A stretch of DNA of 64,000 bases from an uncultured bacterium (lineage in GTDB: Bacteria > Patescibacteriota > Gracilibacteria > Absconditabacterales > Absconditicoccaceae), in the NCBI GenBank assembly GCA_937862565.1, contig CALMFT010000012.1:1-64000 (forward strand). The letters are read 5' to 3'. Shown here one piece after another: positions 18,985 to 29,167 of this stretch. Below the pieces are notes generated by a model. It had not been told where the DNA came from. It was given only the letters and a program-made list of their open reading frames with translations, and ran no database searches. Each line of letters opens with the position of its first letter. The first letter of the stretch is position 1. The position numbers and the translations under genes are program-made.

Positions 18985-19716
18985 TTATTGTAAAGAATCC
19001 TTTTCTCGGTTTGCTGGATTGGTTTGAATGTAATATTTAATTCTGTCATATTCATGTTCGTTGCGGATGATATGATCGTGGAATGATCTTTGCCATCAGA
19101 AGGGTATATTATTTTGCAATGCCATTTTTGATATATTTCATTTTAATAATTTTATAATTGATGACAACGATGGACCATCGTAGGGGCGATTTATTGGATC
19201 ATCGTAGGGGCGATTTATTGGATCATCGTAGGGGCGATTCGATAAATCGCCCGATCATTGACAATTTATGGCGGATTGATGATCCGCCCCTACGATCGTA
19301 TATTTATCTACAATCAATAGGATATGAATATGATTTGGCATCACAATTCGTTCATGAACATCTACAGATTTTCTTTGGGATAATTTTTGTATTTCTTGAT
19401 CACATATTTTTCCTATCTGTGATAATTTCATTATAGGATGATTTTTTGAATCATCCCTACCAATATCACCAAAATAATTTGGATGATTTATTGAATCATC
19501 CCTACCGATATCGCCAAAATAATTTGGATGATTTATTGAATCACCCCTACCGATATCGCCAAAATAATTTGGATGATTTATTGAATCACCCCTACCGATA
19601 TCGCCAAAATAATGATTTCTATCTTTGGTACATATGGTTACAAAATATCCTCATGGTGAGGTATAATCATATCCTTTTTTACGAGGTGATTTACGATTGT
19701 GGATCATATTGATCAT
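18985..19716 (-). CDS. REP-associated tyrosine transposase (RAYT, Y1_Tnp)
   Basis: A single-strand (HUH/Y1) transposase of the RAYT group, complete at 243 codons when UGA is glycine. The N-terminal GYDY-x-SPGGYFVTIC signature is followed by four 15-aa repeats. The HUH motif is in VMPNHIHILL. A second repeat block (three 8-aa units) comes next, then GWQRSFHDHIIRNE and the catalytic-Tyr region YYIQTNP. The repeats in the gene are themselves REP-like DNA (GTAGGGGCGAT). The enzyme may still be active, though the repeat insertions between conserved blocks are unusual. The start at 19716 or 19707 is uncertain. Confidence 0.85.
19173..19288. repeat. 24-bp tandem repeats and REP-like hairpins inside the RAYT gene
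   Basis: There are two full 24-bp units and one partial unit (consensus GATCATCGTAGGGGCGATTT plus ATTG). The hairpin GGGCGATT / AATCGCCC follows at about 19232-19251, and GGCGGAT / ATCCGCC at 19270-19288. The unit length keeps the transposase frame open. Confidence 0.85.
19437..19614. repeat. 45-bp tandem repeat (x4) inside the RAYT gene
   Basis: Units begin at 19437, 19482, 19527 and 19572. They differ at only a few positions, and the last unit is slightly short. Each adds exactly 15 codons to the transposase on the minus strand. Confidence 0.9.
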
Positions 19717-19797
19717 TACGACATAAAGAATAGTGTAGTAAATCGATACTAACTATGATTTTTCTTTCCCACTCTCTATGTAGTATCTCACCATCTT

Positions 19798-21699
19798 CTA
19801 CAATCCTCTATTGCTGTACAAATCAAACGCCTTTTCTACAAACGCTTCAAGTCCTAGTACTTCTTGTTCTTTTGTTCTTACGTTTCTGAGAGAAACTGTG
19901 TTATCTTCTACTTCTTTTTCTCCCACGATGAGAACATAGTATACTTTATCAGTTTCTGCATTACGAATTTTTTTACTAAAACTATCATCGCTTGTATCTA
20001 CTTTGGCTCTGAGTCCTGCTTGATTACAAAGTTGTTGGACTTCCTTTGCATAGTCTGTAAATACTTCTGCGACTGGTACTACTCTGATTTGTTCTGGACT
20101 GAGCCACAATGGGAAGTCTCCAGCAAAGTTTTCTACCATTACGCCAATAAATCTTTCCAAAGATCCTGCAATTGCTCTATGAATTACTATTGGTCTTTCT
20201 TTTTCTCCTTGTTCATTCGTAAATGAAAGATCAAATCTTTCAGGAAGATTCCAATCTACTTGGCAGGTACCGAGTTGATGATATCTACCGATTGCATCAC
20301 GGAACATGAAATCAAGTTTTGGTCCATAAAATGCTGCTTCTCCTGGTACTTCTTTATAATTGAGTCCTGCTGAAATGCATACTTCTCTCAAAGCATTTTC
20401 TGCTTCTTCCCACATCTCATCAGATCATAAATAATTTTCTTTATCTTCTCCTCTCAAACTCAAGGAAACCCAATATCATTCAAACATACCCATAGTCTCA
20501 TAAAACTTTTTGATGATACTCACAATTGTGTTTGCTTCATCTTTGATTTGTGAAGTTCTACAGAAAAGATGTCCGTCGTCTTGAGTAATATTTCTTACGC
20601 GCGTAAGTCCACTCAGTTGACCAGGTTTTTCATCTCTGTATACGGTTGCAGGTTCAAAATATCTAATAGGCATATCACGATATGAAAAAGCATTGTCTGC
20701 AAATAGCTGCATATGATGCGGACAGTTCATAGGTTTGATATAAAAATCTTCGTTCGAAGTTCCTCCATGTACTTTAAACATATCATCCATATAATGTTTA
20801 GCATGACCTGAAGTAGTATACAATACCTCTTTAGCAATATGAGGAGTCCATACCCATTGATATCCTTCATTTTTATGAAGTTCCCATAAGTAATCTGTAA
20901 TTTCTTTTCTCAAAATCATTCCATTTGGCTGGAACAAAGGCAATCCAGAACCTACCAATTCACTGATAGTAAATAGTTTCATCTTTGCTCCGATAGTTCT
21001 ATGATCTCTTTTCTTTGCTTCCTCTAACATAGCAAGGTGAGCTTTGAGTTCATCTTTTGTAGAAAACGCCCATCCGTAGATTCTTGTCATCATAGGATTT
21101 CCCTCTTTTCCTTGCCAATACGCCCCTGCAATCTTATTCATAGCGAAACATCCATCAGGAAGTTCTTTGAGATTTTCCACATGTCCTCCTTCACACAGAT
21201 CCAAGAAAGTGATAAAGTTTCCACTTATTGAAGAATCCAGTTCTCCTATTTTTGTAGTAAGATGAGTATATAATTTAATATAATCTGAATGAGACTTTTT
21301 CTCGAGCGCTGGGAGAGATTTACTATCTACAAAATTATAGTAAAAAGTATATTGTGCAGTATTATCAGCTTGATAAAACTTTTCTATAAGTTCTTTTTTG
21401 AAGTCTTGTTTCATAAGATCGCAAATCATCAAGGCTTCTGCTTTATCTTTAGCAGTATATTTTCAGAAACCTTGTCCTTCTTTTACGATACCTTCCATTA
21501 CCTTACCAAGTTCTTTCAAGTTTTCTTCTTTAAACTCTAGTCCCTTTGATAAAGAAACATCATAGTAAAAACCATCTTCGATTGCTGGTCAGGTTCACAA
21601 TTGTGCGCTAGGATCCAAGGTTCTTTGGAGAGCTTGAGCAAGTACATGAGACAATGAATGTCTGATACAATACAATTGATCGTGAGATGAGGCTGACAT
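19798..21699 (-). CDS. thrS: Threonyl-tRNA synthetase (no TGS domain)
   Basis: A class II aminoacyl-tRNA synthetase that charges tRNA-Thr. The 633-aa protein starts directly in the editing domain (RHSLSHVLAQAL, with FYYDV and later AGAYWQG), so the usual N-terminal TGS domain is missing. Motif 2 (YRDE...RVRNITQDDGH), the zinc-ligand region MNCPHH and motif 3 (HRAIAGSLERF) are intact, followed by the anticodon-binding domain. Several glycines are UGA, including those at about 21463, 21589 and 20476. The start at 21699 is the only ATG that keeps the HSxxH editing motif. Confidence 0.95.
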
Positions 21700-21785
21700 A
21701 ACAGGTATTTTACTAAATAAAACGAATATAATACATAATAAATTTTGATCAAAAAACCAGTCGTAAACACAACAGAAGTTTGACT

Positions 21786-23342
21786 TTAGGAAATAGTATA
21801 CTTCGCAATAATCTCCTCATAATTCGTATTTCCAATATGAGGGATTTTACTTTGTTCATGCCACTTACCGAGCTTCCTCAGGTGATCAGTAATTTCCCCA
21901 ACTCACACAAGCTTCACCTTGCATCAGATTATTTTTCATTTTTCCGCAAATCATTTGTACTGTTCATGATGGGCGATAAACCATTCGTGTATTCGTGATG
22001 AAATTGTAGAAATATCATTATTTGTAGGATCTTGAGACTCTATAAGTCGATGGAAAGTCAGTTTATGATTGTTATCAAGCTCCATCCCTGCAATTGCATT
22101 GTAGTCACTGAGAGCTGGAAACCTAACATGCAAGTCTGTCAAACACTCCAAAACATGCTTTTGTTCTATATGTTCATTGGCAACATTACTCGCCATTCCT
22201 ATTCTTCCCGTTACCAAATATTCGCCTTCTTCATTGAAGGTCACAATATCTTTGACTATATAAGGCACAGGAATACGATGATTGAGAGTGATTTGTATAT
22301 ATTCTTGGTGAGGAATCACTTCATGAAGACCTAAAACATGAGGAATTTTCTGATTATAGATATATTCATTATATTCTGAAACTGTAATATACCCAAACCA
22401 GTTTCCCCAGATATGAGGGGTCATCCAGTGAAAATCCAGATTATCAAAATTTCTCAACTGCGATCAAAAAAAACCTTCTGTGGCATTGTGATTATTGGTA
22501 GCACACAAAGATTGATTGATTCATAATGATTCCAAAAGCTGCTTGTAACGTTGTTTGTAATCAAGTGGAGGTCCACCCCCTATCGAAACATAACACAGAT
22601 GTTGTAATACTTCCTTGGCGAGCGCAGGATCAGTATCTTTGAGCTGAGTCAGCACTTCCAGTGGTCGCGCCGCCACTCCATGCACTGAGCTAATGTAAAT
22701 GGGATTAGATTTGAGGTCATTGATGATGGCTTTTTTCTTCTCTTCTCGGTTAGCGATGCCAATAATGGATGCAGGTGGATAGAGTAAACGTTTTCGGAAT
22801 AAACTTGCATAATGATTCATGATCCCAGAAATATATCATTTTTTTCCATCAAAACTTGCGCTCATCACCATTGCTTTTCCAAAGGCGATGTTTTTTATTC
22901 CTGTTTTTTTGACTACCAGCATAAGCGTGTTTTTCATTGCATCCTTTTCACCCATCTCAAGAGACTTTTCTGTGATAGGAATATTTTTCCCGCCCGTGTT
23001 ACCATCACTCGTACCAGAGGTACGCCCGATATAGATTGGTTCTTCACGTGTGAGTCCACCTTCGTCAATATAAGTAACAATATCCTGATATTGATTGATT
23101 CCCAGCAGAGCGGTCATTGATTCTATGAGATTTACAGGACTATACCCCTTCCATACATTTACGGCATCATATGTCAGTTTCAGATTATTATAAATCTTAC
23201 TCCCCAAGTTATCTTCGATACAGTTTATCAAGAAATCCTGTTGTTGTTTTGCTAACTCAATAGAGTTTATGGGGAAATTTTTGATGCCTACCTTTCTCAC
23301 GGCATTTTCTATAAATTGATTGAAATTTTCAATAATGCTCAT
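21786..23342 (-). CDS. GH3 auxin-responsive promoter-family (acyl-adenylate) protein
   Basis: A 518-aa member of the GH3 branch of the ANL adenylate-forming superfamily. In plants GH3 enzymes join acyl acids to amino acids; the bacterial role is unknown. The ATP-binding signature is visible as RTSGTSDGNTGGKNIPIT (near residue 106), and the second motif as ATEGFFG (near 290). Catalytic residues therefore look intact. UGA glycines occur at about seven sites. The neighbours, ThrRS and a Kazal/SLH protein, give no clue to the substrate. Confidence 0.85.
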
Positions 23343-23374
23343 TCGTTCACGATATTTAAGTAAAGGATTTTATC

Positions 23375-23408
23375 AATAAAAAAATGAGAACTTTGCAGCC
23401 CTCATTTC
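23375..23408 (-). terminator. Minus-strand terminator
   Basis: Stem AAATGAG / CTCATTT with a 12-nt loop and, on the minus strand, a TTTTTTT run. It lies just past the Kazal/SLH gene. Confidence 0.65.
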
Positions 23409-23444
23409 ATTTTGATAGTTTTTATTCTAATCAAATATTTATGA

Positions 23445-24446
23445 TTAAAATCATGGGAAAACTATCTTTGGTATAATAAATTTTGGTGGAAATACCAATC
23501 CTCCAGAAAAGTTAAAATCAGGTTTAAGTTTAATTTTTCAGTCTATAATTAAGAAACCATCAGGTAAAGTGAAATCTGGTAAGTCAATGAGATCATCAGG
23601 GAGATCTATTCCTCCTGTAGGAAATACAAGTCCGCTAAATATCCATCCTGGGAACACTCGTCCAGTAGATCCTGTTGAAACTGGAACATCAGGCGTATCA
23701 ATAATAACTGGTGGTATTACAATATGGATTCCATCATCAGAATAATGTTTGTTGATATGGAACATCCAAGCAATAAGTTCACCTCTTGTTACTTTACCTT
23801 CAAAGTCATAATCTCCAGCATTAATATAACCATCTGTAAGATCATCAGCTTTATTGAGGTAATTTTTATACCAAGGGTTAACGTTTTCTAACATCATTCC
23901 TTCTGAAACTCTAATCAAAACAGCAACAGCTTGTGCTCTTGTGAAGTTTTCATTTGGGTAGAACATAAGCCCATTAGTTTCTTGAATACCTTTGAAAATA
24001 TTTTGTTGGCAAGCTGTTTTGATATATGAAACTAGCGTAGGTCCAAACAAATTGCTATCTACAAATGTGCAGAGTTCGTTTTTAATTGTCATAGCAAATT
24101 CATCACCTTTGAGAGCAATAGCAAAATTTACAATCATTTTACTAGCTTCTTGTCTCGATACACGATCATCGTATCTAAATCCTGCAAGGGTATCAAAAGA
24201 AGTAATTCCTTTTCCATGAGCCCAAAGTACAAGTTCAGTAGCTGAAGGATTTGTTTTAGTATCACAATTTCCAGGAGTAGTAACAACTCAAGCACTTGTT
24301 GCCATACATGCATTACCGTACGTAACCATGTTTGATCCACAAACTGGATTTCGTTCCATTGTACAAATTACTTCTGCTTTAGTTACATTTGCGAATCCAA
24401 ATGCTAAACCTGCGAATAGCATCGCTCACAATAAATGTTTTTTCAT
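23445..24446 (-). CDS. Secreted Kazal-type inhibitor and SLH-domain protein
   Basis: A 333-aa protein with a signal peptide (residues 1-24, one UGA glycine). A Kazal-type serine-protease-inhibitor domain follows (about 25-60, pattern C-x-RNPVCG-x-x-x-x-TYGN-x-C-x-A ending in G-x-C). Then come SLH-type surface-anchoring repeats (about 75-215) and a Pro/Ile-rich C-terminal tail. It is likely displayed on the cell surface. A protease inhibitor in a genome that also encodes a giant surface subtilase suggests control of self-damage or of host proteases. That link is inference. Confidence 0.8.
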
Positions 24447-24536
24447 TAAAAAAAATTATAAATAAAAAAGATTATCAATTAAATTGAATAATGTTTTCAA
24501 TATAAAGATTTGATAAGAAAAAATCAAGATCAAAAA

Positions 24537-25472
24537 TTAAAATCTCGTAGTGTCGTAAGGACGAAAATCTCGTTTATATAATTCAAAATTAGCTTGTTTG
24601 GCCTGACCATCACTTATATAGTTTCCTCACAAGAGCTGATCGATATAATCATATTTTTGCTTCAAAACATTGGATTGTAAAGTCAATTTCTGAAATATCA
24701 GATTATAGTTTAAATAGAAATTGAAACATTCAGCAAAATCTTCAAAAGTATCGCTCATACCATAACCAGAAACAAAATCTTCATAGTTTACACTATTTAG
24801 TCTTGTGTTTTCATTTGCTCGACTAAGTTTATAAAAATCCAATGAAGGATCATTGATAGAAAACCTGCTTTCTCAAAACTCAGTAAATTGCTTATCTTTT
24901 CCCATTGTAAGAGTTCCGATTATTTGCTGTAAATCGACAATATGTCCAAATTCATGTATCATTACCTGTAAAAATTCATTGTAACTTTTCATAGGCTTGA
25001 CGTCCAAGGTGATCTTAGTATCCGTACTAAATCCTCTTGCTGTAATACTTTTCGATTTTATAGTAATATTGCTCATATAATCTGAAAAAACTCAAAATGT
25101 AGAGAGTTTTTGAAGTACATAAATTACAATTACCTGATAGTAGATCTCCTGTCTTTTTGTTAGGTTACTCACGGTAAAGTTGGTCTTATCACAAATTGTC
25201 TTATAGGTATTACATATGGTTTGGTAAAGTTTTTCATCGTCTGTAGAAGCTGCTTCATGAGAATTATTTAGCGCTTCCTGCACAAGATCCTCCAATTGAA
25301 TATCTGTGCTAACATCTCCTTCTACTCTATCTCTTTGAGTCATAACTTGAGAATAATCATAATGGCGAGCTGTAGACGGTGATACAAAAACCAATATCAA
25401 ATATGTCAAAAATGCCACCACTATAGCAGTAAATCATAATAATATTAAAGAATAATCTGATTTTTTAAGCAT
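24537..25472 (-). CDS. Membrane-anchored HExxH metallopeptidase-like protein
   Basis: A 311-aa protein with one N-terminal transmembrane helix (about residues 8-30), an acidic/coiled region, and a zinc-peptidase motif H-E-F-G-H near residue 173. About 60 residues later an E-D-F-A-E-C-F segment could supply the third zinc ligand, an arrangement typical of gluzincin-like peptidases. The catalytic domain would face the outside. UGA glycines occur near residues 13, 127 and 200. I do not assign a named family. Substrates are unknown. Confidence 0.7.
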
Positions 25473-25644
25473 CGAGAATATGAGTATAAAGAGAATTAGA
25501 GCATAATTATAAGTATTTTTACAATCTATGCAGTTTCTTTATTGTATTTGTTTTACATTAGAATTGCAAATTTTAATCAAATGATTATAGAATCAGATTA
25601 TATTATATAATCTAAAATCGTAATTCTTATCTGCTTAATAACTT

Positions 25645-26664
25645 ATGAAATCAACAAAAATCCCATTCATATCTCAAAATCAAACTCAATTTCAGCGTAA
25701 ATTCTTTTCACATTATTTCTGGTATGGGATTTTGGGCATCTTTGCCTTTGTCTTTTTAATGAATGGGGTTTTGATGAAGGGTATAGATTTTATAAAAAAT
25801 ACTATTTCTGCTGCTCCACAGTATCAAAAAGGCGACACTATAAAACTCGAATGAGAAATTATTCAAGGTCAGAATAACGGTTTGATATCATTTATAGATA
25901 GTGTGTGATCAAAACGATGGCTCAAAAGTAAGGATTTGGATATTATAAAGTACAAAGGGAAAGCAGTAATTGAAGGTAAAATTGATAATAGTGAAATTGA
26001 TGAAAATTATATGATAGAGGTAAATAGAATTTATAAGATTATTGACCCAGCTACTGATCCCAAAATCATTACTAAATATATGAGTCTTGATAATAACCTA
26101 CAAATCAACCTCAGTAAAAATACTAATTATTTTGTCGATCTTGATTTGAGTGGTTCCATACTCATCAAAGATCTTAGAACTTTCCGCCCAGTGATGAAAA
26201 TTACTCCTTTTGAGTGTGACACAAAAATTGCAAACCAAGATTGTGGGAAGATCGTATATGAATGAGATAAACTCAATAAATTTGATACTTTCCTCTCTTT
26301 ATTTTCATTAAAATATTATAAAATAAATGAAGGACTTTGGTTTGTGGATAGTAAGGAATGAAGATGATATCACCTTGCTACTACTACTGATGCTAGCATG
26401 TATCAATTATCAGAATATATTTCATTTCTCAACAAAGAACGGCTTGGTTCAGAAATAAATGCGAGACTCGGTATGTTATGCGCCAATCCAGAACATACTA
26501 TGAAAGAAACCACCAACATCGAACTCAAAAAAACCAATAATAATTGGTTCGCAATCGTCAAAGGTATAGGTATGAAAGATGAAAAAATACAATGTGAAGT
26601 GTATCTCAATGATTCCAATAAACAAAATATTAATTTTGAATTGAGAAATGTATTTCCGATCTAG
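25645..26664 (+). CDS. Hypothetical membrane-anchored protein
   Basis: A 339-aa protein with a transmembrane helix at about residues 24-48 and a long beta-rich extracytoplasmic region. Four to six cysteines lie mostly in its second half (for example C-D-x-x-x-x-N-Q-D-C-G-K). Five or more glycines are UGA. No family is recognised. It stands alone between divergent intergenic regions and converges with the small membrane protein at 26669. An ATAATCTGA copy (25592-25600 region) lies just upstream. Confidence 0.65.
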
Positions 26665-26668
26665 ATTT

Positions 26669-26971
26669 TTATAACACAAAATAGATATTAATAACTGCAA
26701 GTATAATACCAAGCACGAGACCAAAAACTAATGCTATAGTATAGATATATGTAGATTTTTCTTTGCTCATTTCATTTTTGGATAACCAAATCGATCCTAT
26801 CAAATACCCCACCATCATACCGCATAAAATCATATAACCTGGCATAAGTAGCTTTTGAATTAGCATATATTGATCAGCATCAAACAGGAGCTCTCCTCTA
26901 TAAAAAAATAACCCCAAGAGAACAGTAATTACAAAGAAAACAAATTTCATTATTTCAAAGAAAATTATCAT
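26669..26971 (-). CDS. Small three-helix membrane protein
   Basis: A 100-aa very hydrophobic protein with three transmembrane segments (about residues 6-24, 38-60, 76-98) and a short charged loop. A start seven residues further in (MKF) is equally possible. I recognise no family. It converges with the preceding gene, with a 4-bp gap between their stop codons. Confidence 0.6.
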   Translation of the reverse strand: MIIFFEIMKFVFFVITVLLGLFFYRGELLFDADQYMLIQKLLMPGYMILCGMMVGYLIGSIWLSKNEMSKEKSTYIYTIALVFGLVLGIILAVINIYFVL

Positions 26972-27076
26972 TGAGGAAAGAAGATATATAAATATTATTA
27001 TAATCTGCCAATTAGCGGAGCAGAGTCTTTATCGTTTAGAGCAAAGCCAGTATAACAAAACTTAAATTCAAATTCA

Positions 27077-27096
27077 ACTCCGCTGTTCAGCGGAGT
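27077..27096. repeat. Dispersed CTCCGCT...AGCGGAG palindrome, copy 3
   Basis: A 20-bp near-palindrome with the same arms as the copies at 4289 and 4370, followed by an A-run. A 22-bp direct repeat (AAACTTAA-TTCAAATTCAACT) brackets it at about 27058 and 27147. Confidence 0.7.
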
Positions 27097-27199
27097 AAAA
27101 AAAGCTACTCAAAAGAATATATAATTTATAAAATAAGTATATATAAACTTAAGTTCAAATTCAACTGTAAATTGCACTAAAAATAACTACCATCATTTC

Positions 27200-27976
27200 A
27201 TGTCAATCACAACCACCCTTCCCAATCTCGTTGATTATGTAGGAACTTCACATCCTGACCGTGTTCCAGTTTTTATCGATCATATGTTTGAGAAAATAGA
27301 TTATCATATCAGTAAATGAGGAAAGATCCTTCTTCTTACCCTTACCAAAAAATCTTCTGAAGAAATATCTAATTTTCTAATTTCCAAAGGATATAAGGCC
27401 TTTTATCTTCATAGTGAGATTTCTACTTTCGAACGTTGGGAGATTATCAAAAAACTTCGCACAGGACAGATAGATATTCTTGTAGGTATCAACTTACTCA
27501 GAGAAGGAATCGATCTTCCTGAGGTAACTTTTATCGCTATTTTGGATGCAAATAAGGAAGGATTTTTGAGATCTTCGACCGCACTTGTTCAGATTATTGG
27601 TCGTGCTGCCCGCAATCCCAATAGTGAAGTAGTACTTTACGGTGACAATATTACAGAAAGCATGACCAAAGCTCTTTATGAGACCTATCGTAGAAGAAAT
27701 ACACAGATAGAATATAATCTGAAACATAAAATGAAACCAAGTATCGCTATATCCAATATCAAAAATATCGAAAGTGTAAAGACGGATGAGGTTCTGACTC
27801 AAGATTTTACTGGACTACAAAGAGGAACAAGAAAAAAATTAAAAAGACTTACGAAAGCAGAAAAATCAATAATTTTGGATGAACTTGGTAAGCAGTTACA
27901 GCTTGCTATAAGCAATCGAGAATTTGAAACTGCTGCAATCATCAGGGACCAAATCAAAGAAATGGAAACTCAATAA
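27200..27976 (+). CDS. C-terminal half of UvrB (helicase domain 3 plus UVR domain)
   Basis: This 258-aa protein corresponds only to the last part of UvrB. It has TLTKKSSEEISNFL and YLHSEISTFER (motif IV region), LVGINLLREGIDLPEV and LDANKEGFLRS (motif V), QIIGRAARN (motif VI) and a C-terminal UVR coiled coil. The first 400 or so residues of UvrB, with Walker A and the beta-hairpin that grips damage, are missing. An in-frame TAA at 27179 shows the frame does not extend upstream. The other half may be encoded elsewhere, or this may be a remnant with a new role. Only one glycine is UGA. Confidence 0.88.
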
Positions 27977-28093
27977 ACTCTATTTTCTAGATTCAAAAGT
28001 CCAATCGACAATATAAGTATGAATAAAGTAAAAATAGATTGCACTTATTCTTGATTTTAAGGGCAAGAATATTATAAGTGGAAACACAGCTAT

Positions 28094-28169
28094 TCCGAGG
28101 TAGCTCAGTCGGTAGAGCAGTTGGCTGTTAACCAATTGGTCGCGGGTTCGAGTCCCGCCTTCGGAGCCA
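28094..28169 (+). tRNA. tRNA-Asn (anticodon GTT)
   Basis: A complete cloverleaf: acceptor TCCGAGG / CTTCGGA, D-arm with GGTAGAG, anticodon loop CTGTTAA, T-arm GGTTCGAGTCC, and an encoded CCA. Confidence 0.95.
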
Positions 28170-28238
28170 TACCATTACAATGTACTTAAATACTCATATA
28201 ATCAGAATATTTTAAATTTTAATCTGAATTCCCCTCCT

Positions 28239-28550
28239 ATGCCAATAACTAAATCAGCTAAGAAAGCTTTAAGAAATAGTGTTAAAAAAACTGAAATAAA
28301 CGCATACTTCAAAGTAAGTATGAAAAACGCTACGAAAGCAGCAACTAAAGCCGTAAAAGCTGAAGCTGAAAACGTTGGTGAATTGATAGTTCATGCACAA
28401 AAAAGAATCGATAAAGCTGCTAAAAAGAACATTATCAGCAAAAAATCTGCTTCTAGAAAAGTGGCTGCTCTTATGTCAGCAGTACCAACTGGAACAATCA
28501 AAGCTAAGGCTAAAACTCCTAAAGTAGCTAAAACAACTAAAACTAAATAA
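28239..28550 (+). CDS. rpsT: 30S ribosomal protein S20
   Basis: Small basic 16S rRNA-binding ribosomal protein of 103 aa, slightly long because of a Lys/Thr/Pro-rich C-terminal tail. The core is typical: K-S-A-x-K-x-L-R-x-S near the N-terminus, three long helices, and the I-x-K-K-S-A-S-R-K motif near residue 67. It contains no UGA. It sits between tRNA-Asn and tRNA-Thr, a compact translation cluster. The ATAATCAGA and TAATCTGA variants of the dispersed word lie directly upstream. Confidence 0.95.
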   Translation: MPITKSAKKALRNSVKKTEINAYFKVSMKNATKAATKAVKAEAENVGELIVHAQKRIDKAAKKNIISKKSASRKVAALMSAVPTGTIKAKAKTPKVAKTTKTK

Positions 28551-28592
28551 TAAAGTCCTAAATTCCGGACAGCAATGTTCAGAATTTATTTT

Positions 28593-28667
28593 GCCGGATT
28601 AGCTCAGTGGTAGAGCAACCGCCTTGTAAGCGGTCGGTCACAGGTTCAAGTCCAGTATCCGGCTCCA
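28593..28667 (+). tRNA. tRNA-Thr (anticodon TGT)
   Basis: Acceptor GCCGGAT / ATCCGGC, anticodon stem ACCGC / GCGGT with loop CTTGTAA, T-loop TTCAAGT, and an encoded CCA. Confidence 0.95.
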
Positions 28668-28713
28668 TTAATATCTTTGGATTCAAATAGAAATAATCAG
28701 AAACAACACATGT

Positions 28714-28790
28714 GGTTCCGTAGTTCAGTTGGTTAGAACGCAGCACTGTCACTGCTGAGGTCGCGAGTTCGAGTCTCGTCGGGACCGCCA
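28714..28790 (+). tRNA. tRNA-Asp (anticodon GTC), integration site of the island
   Basis: Acceptor GGTTCCG / CGGGACC, anticodon loop CTGTCAC, T-arm with GTTCGAGTC, and an encoded CCA. Its last 12 bases plus two more are repeated at 31900-31913, next to an integrase remnant. This marks it as the attachment site of the element at 28779-31913. Confidence 0.95.
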
Positions 28791-28792
28791 CT
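28779..28792. repeat. attL direct repeat
   Basis: 14-bp TCGGGACCGCCACT at the 3' end of tRNA-Asp, identical to 31900-31913. Confidence 0.85.
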
Positions 28793-28887
28793 TAAGATAA
28801 ACAATTCTTCAAATATTGGTTTTACCGTTATGGTAAGCTTTTTTTGTTCATCTAAAACCATGTTCGAGAAGAAAATTAAATTTAAGA

Positions 28888-28939
28888 TTGAAATATTATA
28901 TTAATATTATATAGTAAATTACTGCTATGTAAAATAGCA
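28888..28939 (+). promoter_or_regulatory. Putative promoter and leader hairpin of the precursor gene
   Basis: TTGAAA at 28888-28893, a 16-bp spacer and TATAGT at 28910-28915. A small stem-loop TGCTAT / ATAGCA at about 28923-28939 lies in the leader. The precursor ATG is 25 bp further on. Confidence 0.55.
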
Positions 28940-28964
28940 TATTTATTCACTCTATTATTGAATA

Positions 28965-29108
28965 ATGAAAAATGTAAGCTCATGAACGCCAGAAGTTCAA
29001 ATTCCAGTTCCAGCTCCAGTTCAAGGATTTGATGGTCTTAAAGTTGTAATTGCTTGAATCATTAACAATGCAGATGAAGCAGCTTCTACTTCTACAAGTT
29101 GTAGTTAG
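28965..29108 (+). CDS. Putative RiPP (lanthipeptide-type) precursor peptide
   Basis: A 47-aa peptide with three UGA glycines. The N-terminal two thirds are leader-like (Pro/Val-rich, then an acidic-hydrophobic helix ending IAGIINNADEAA). The C-terminus is a short Ser/Thr core ending STSTSCS with a single Cys. It has its own promoter-like sequence and a very strong terminator. It lies 60 bp upstream of a LanM-type dehydratase, the normal order of class II lanthipeptide clusters. Dehydration of Ser/Thr and one thioether ring to the Cys is the predicted chemistry. I recognise no known precursor family. A non-coding explanation cannot be excluded. Confidence 0.6.
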
Positions 29109-29115
29109 TTTCACT

Positions 29116-29148
29116 AAGGCGCTGTATAAATTTATACAGCGCCTTTTT
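29116..29148 (+). terminator. Strong terminator/attenuator between precursor and dehydratase
   Basis: A 13-bp perfect stem (AAGGCGCTGTATA / TATACAGCGCCTT) with a T-run. In RiPP operons such a hairpin commonly lets the precursor mRNA accumulate above that of the enzymes. Confidence 0.9.
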
Positions 29149-29167
29149 ATTAGTTATAAGATGGAAT

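Noticed and set aside
19437-19614. CRISPR-like array
   Set aside because: The 45-bp units are contiguous, with no unique spacers between them, and they lie in frame inside a transposase; no cas genes are present.
19158-19712. Plus-strand open frames made of HRRGD or YRYRQNN repeats
   Set aside because: They are the reverse side of the tandem repeats within the transposase gene on the minus strand, which has conserved motifs; the plus-strand frames have none.
23992-24219. Antisense frame opposite the Kazal/SLH gene, and similar frames opposite thrS and ABC-F
   Set aside because: All lie inside conserved genes on the other strand and have no motifs of their own.
28579-28791. Minus-strand frame across tRNA-Thr and tRNA-Asp
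   Set aside because: It is the complement of two tRNA genes and resembles the well-known spurious protein made from tRNA antisense.
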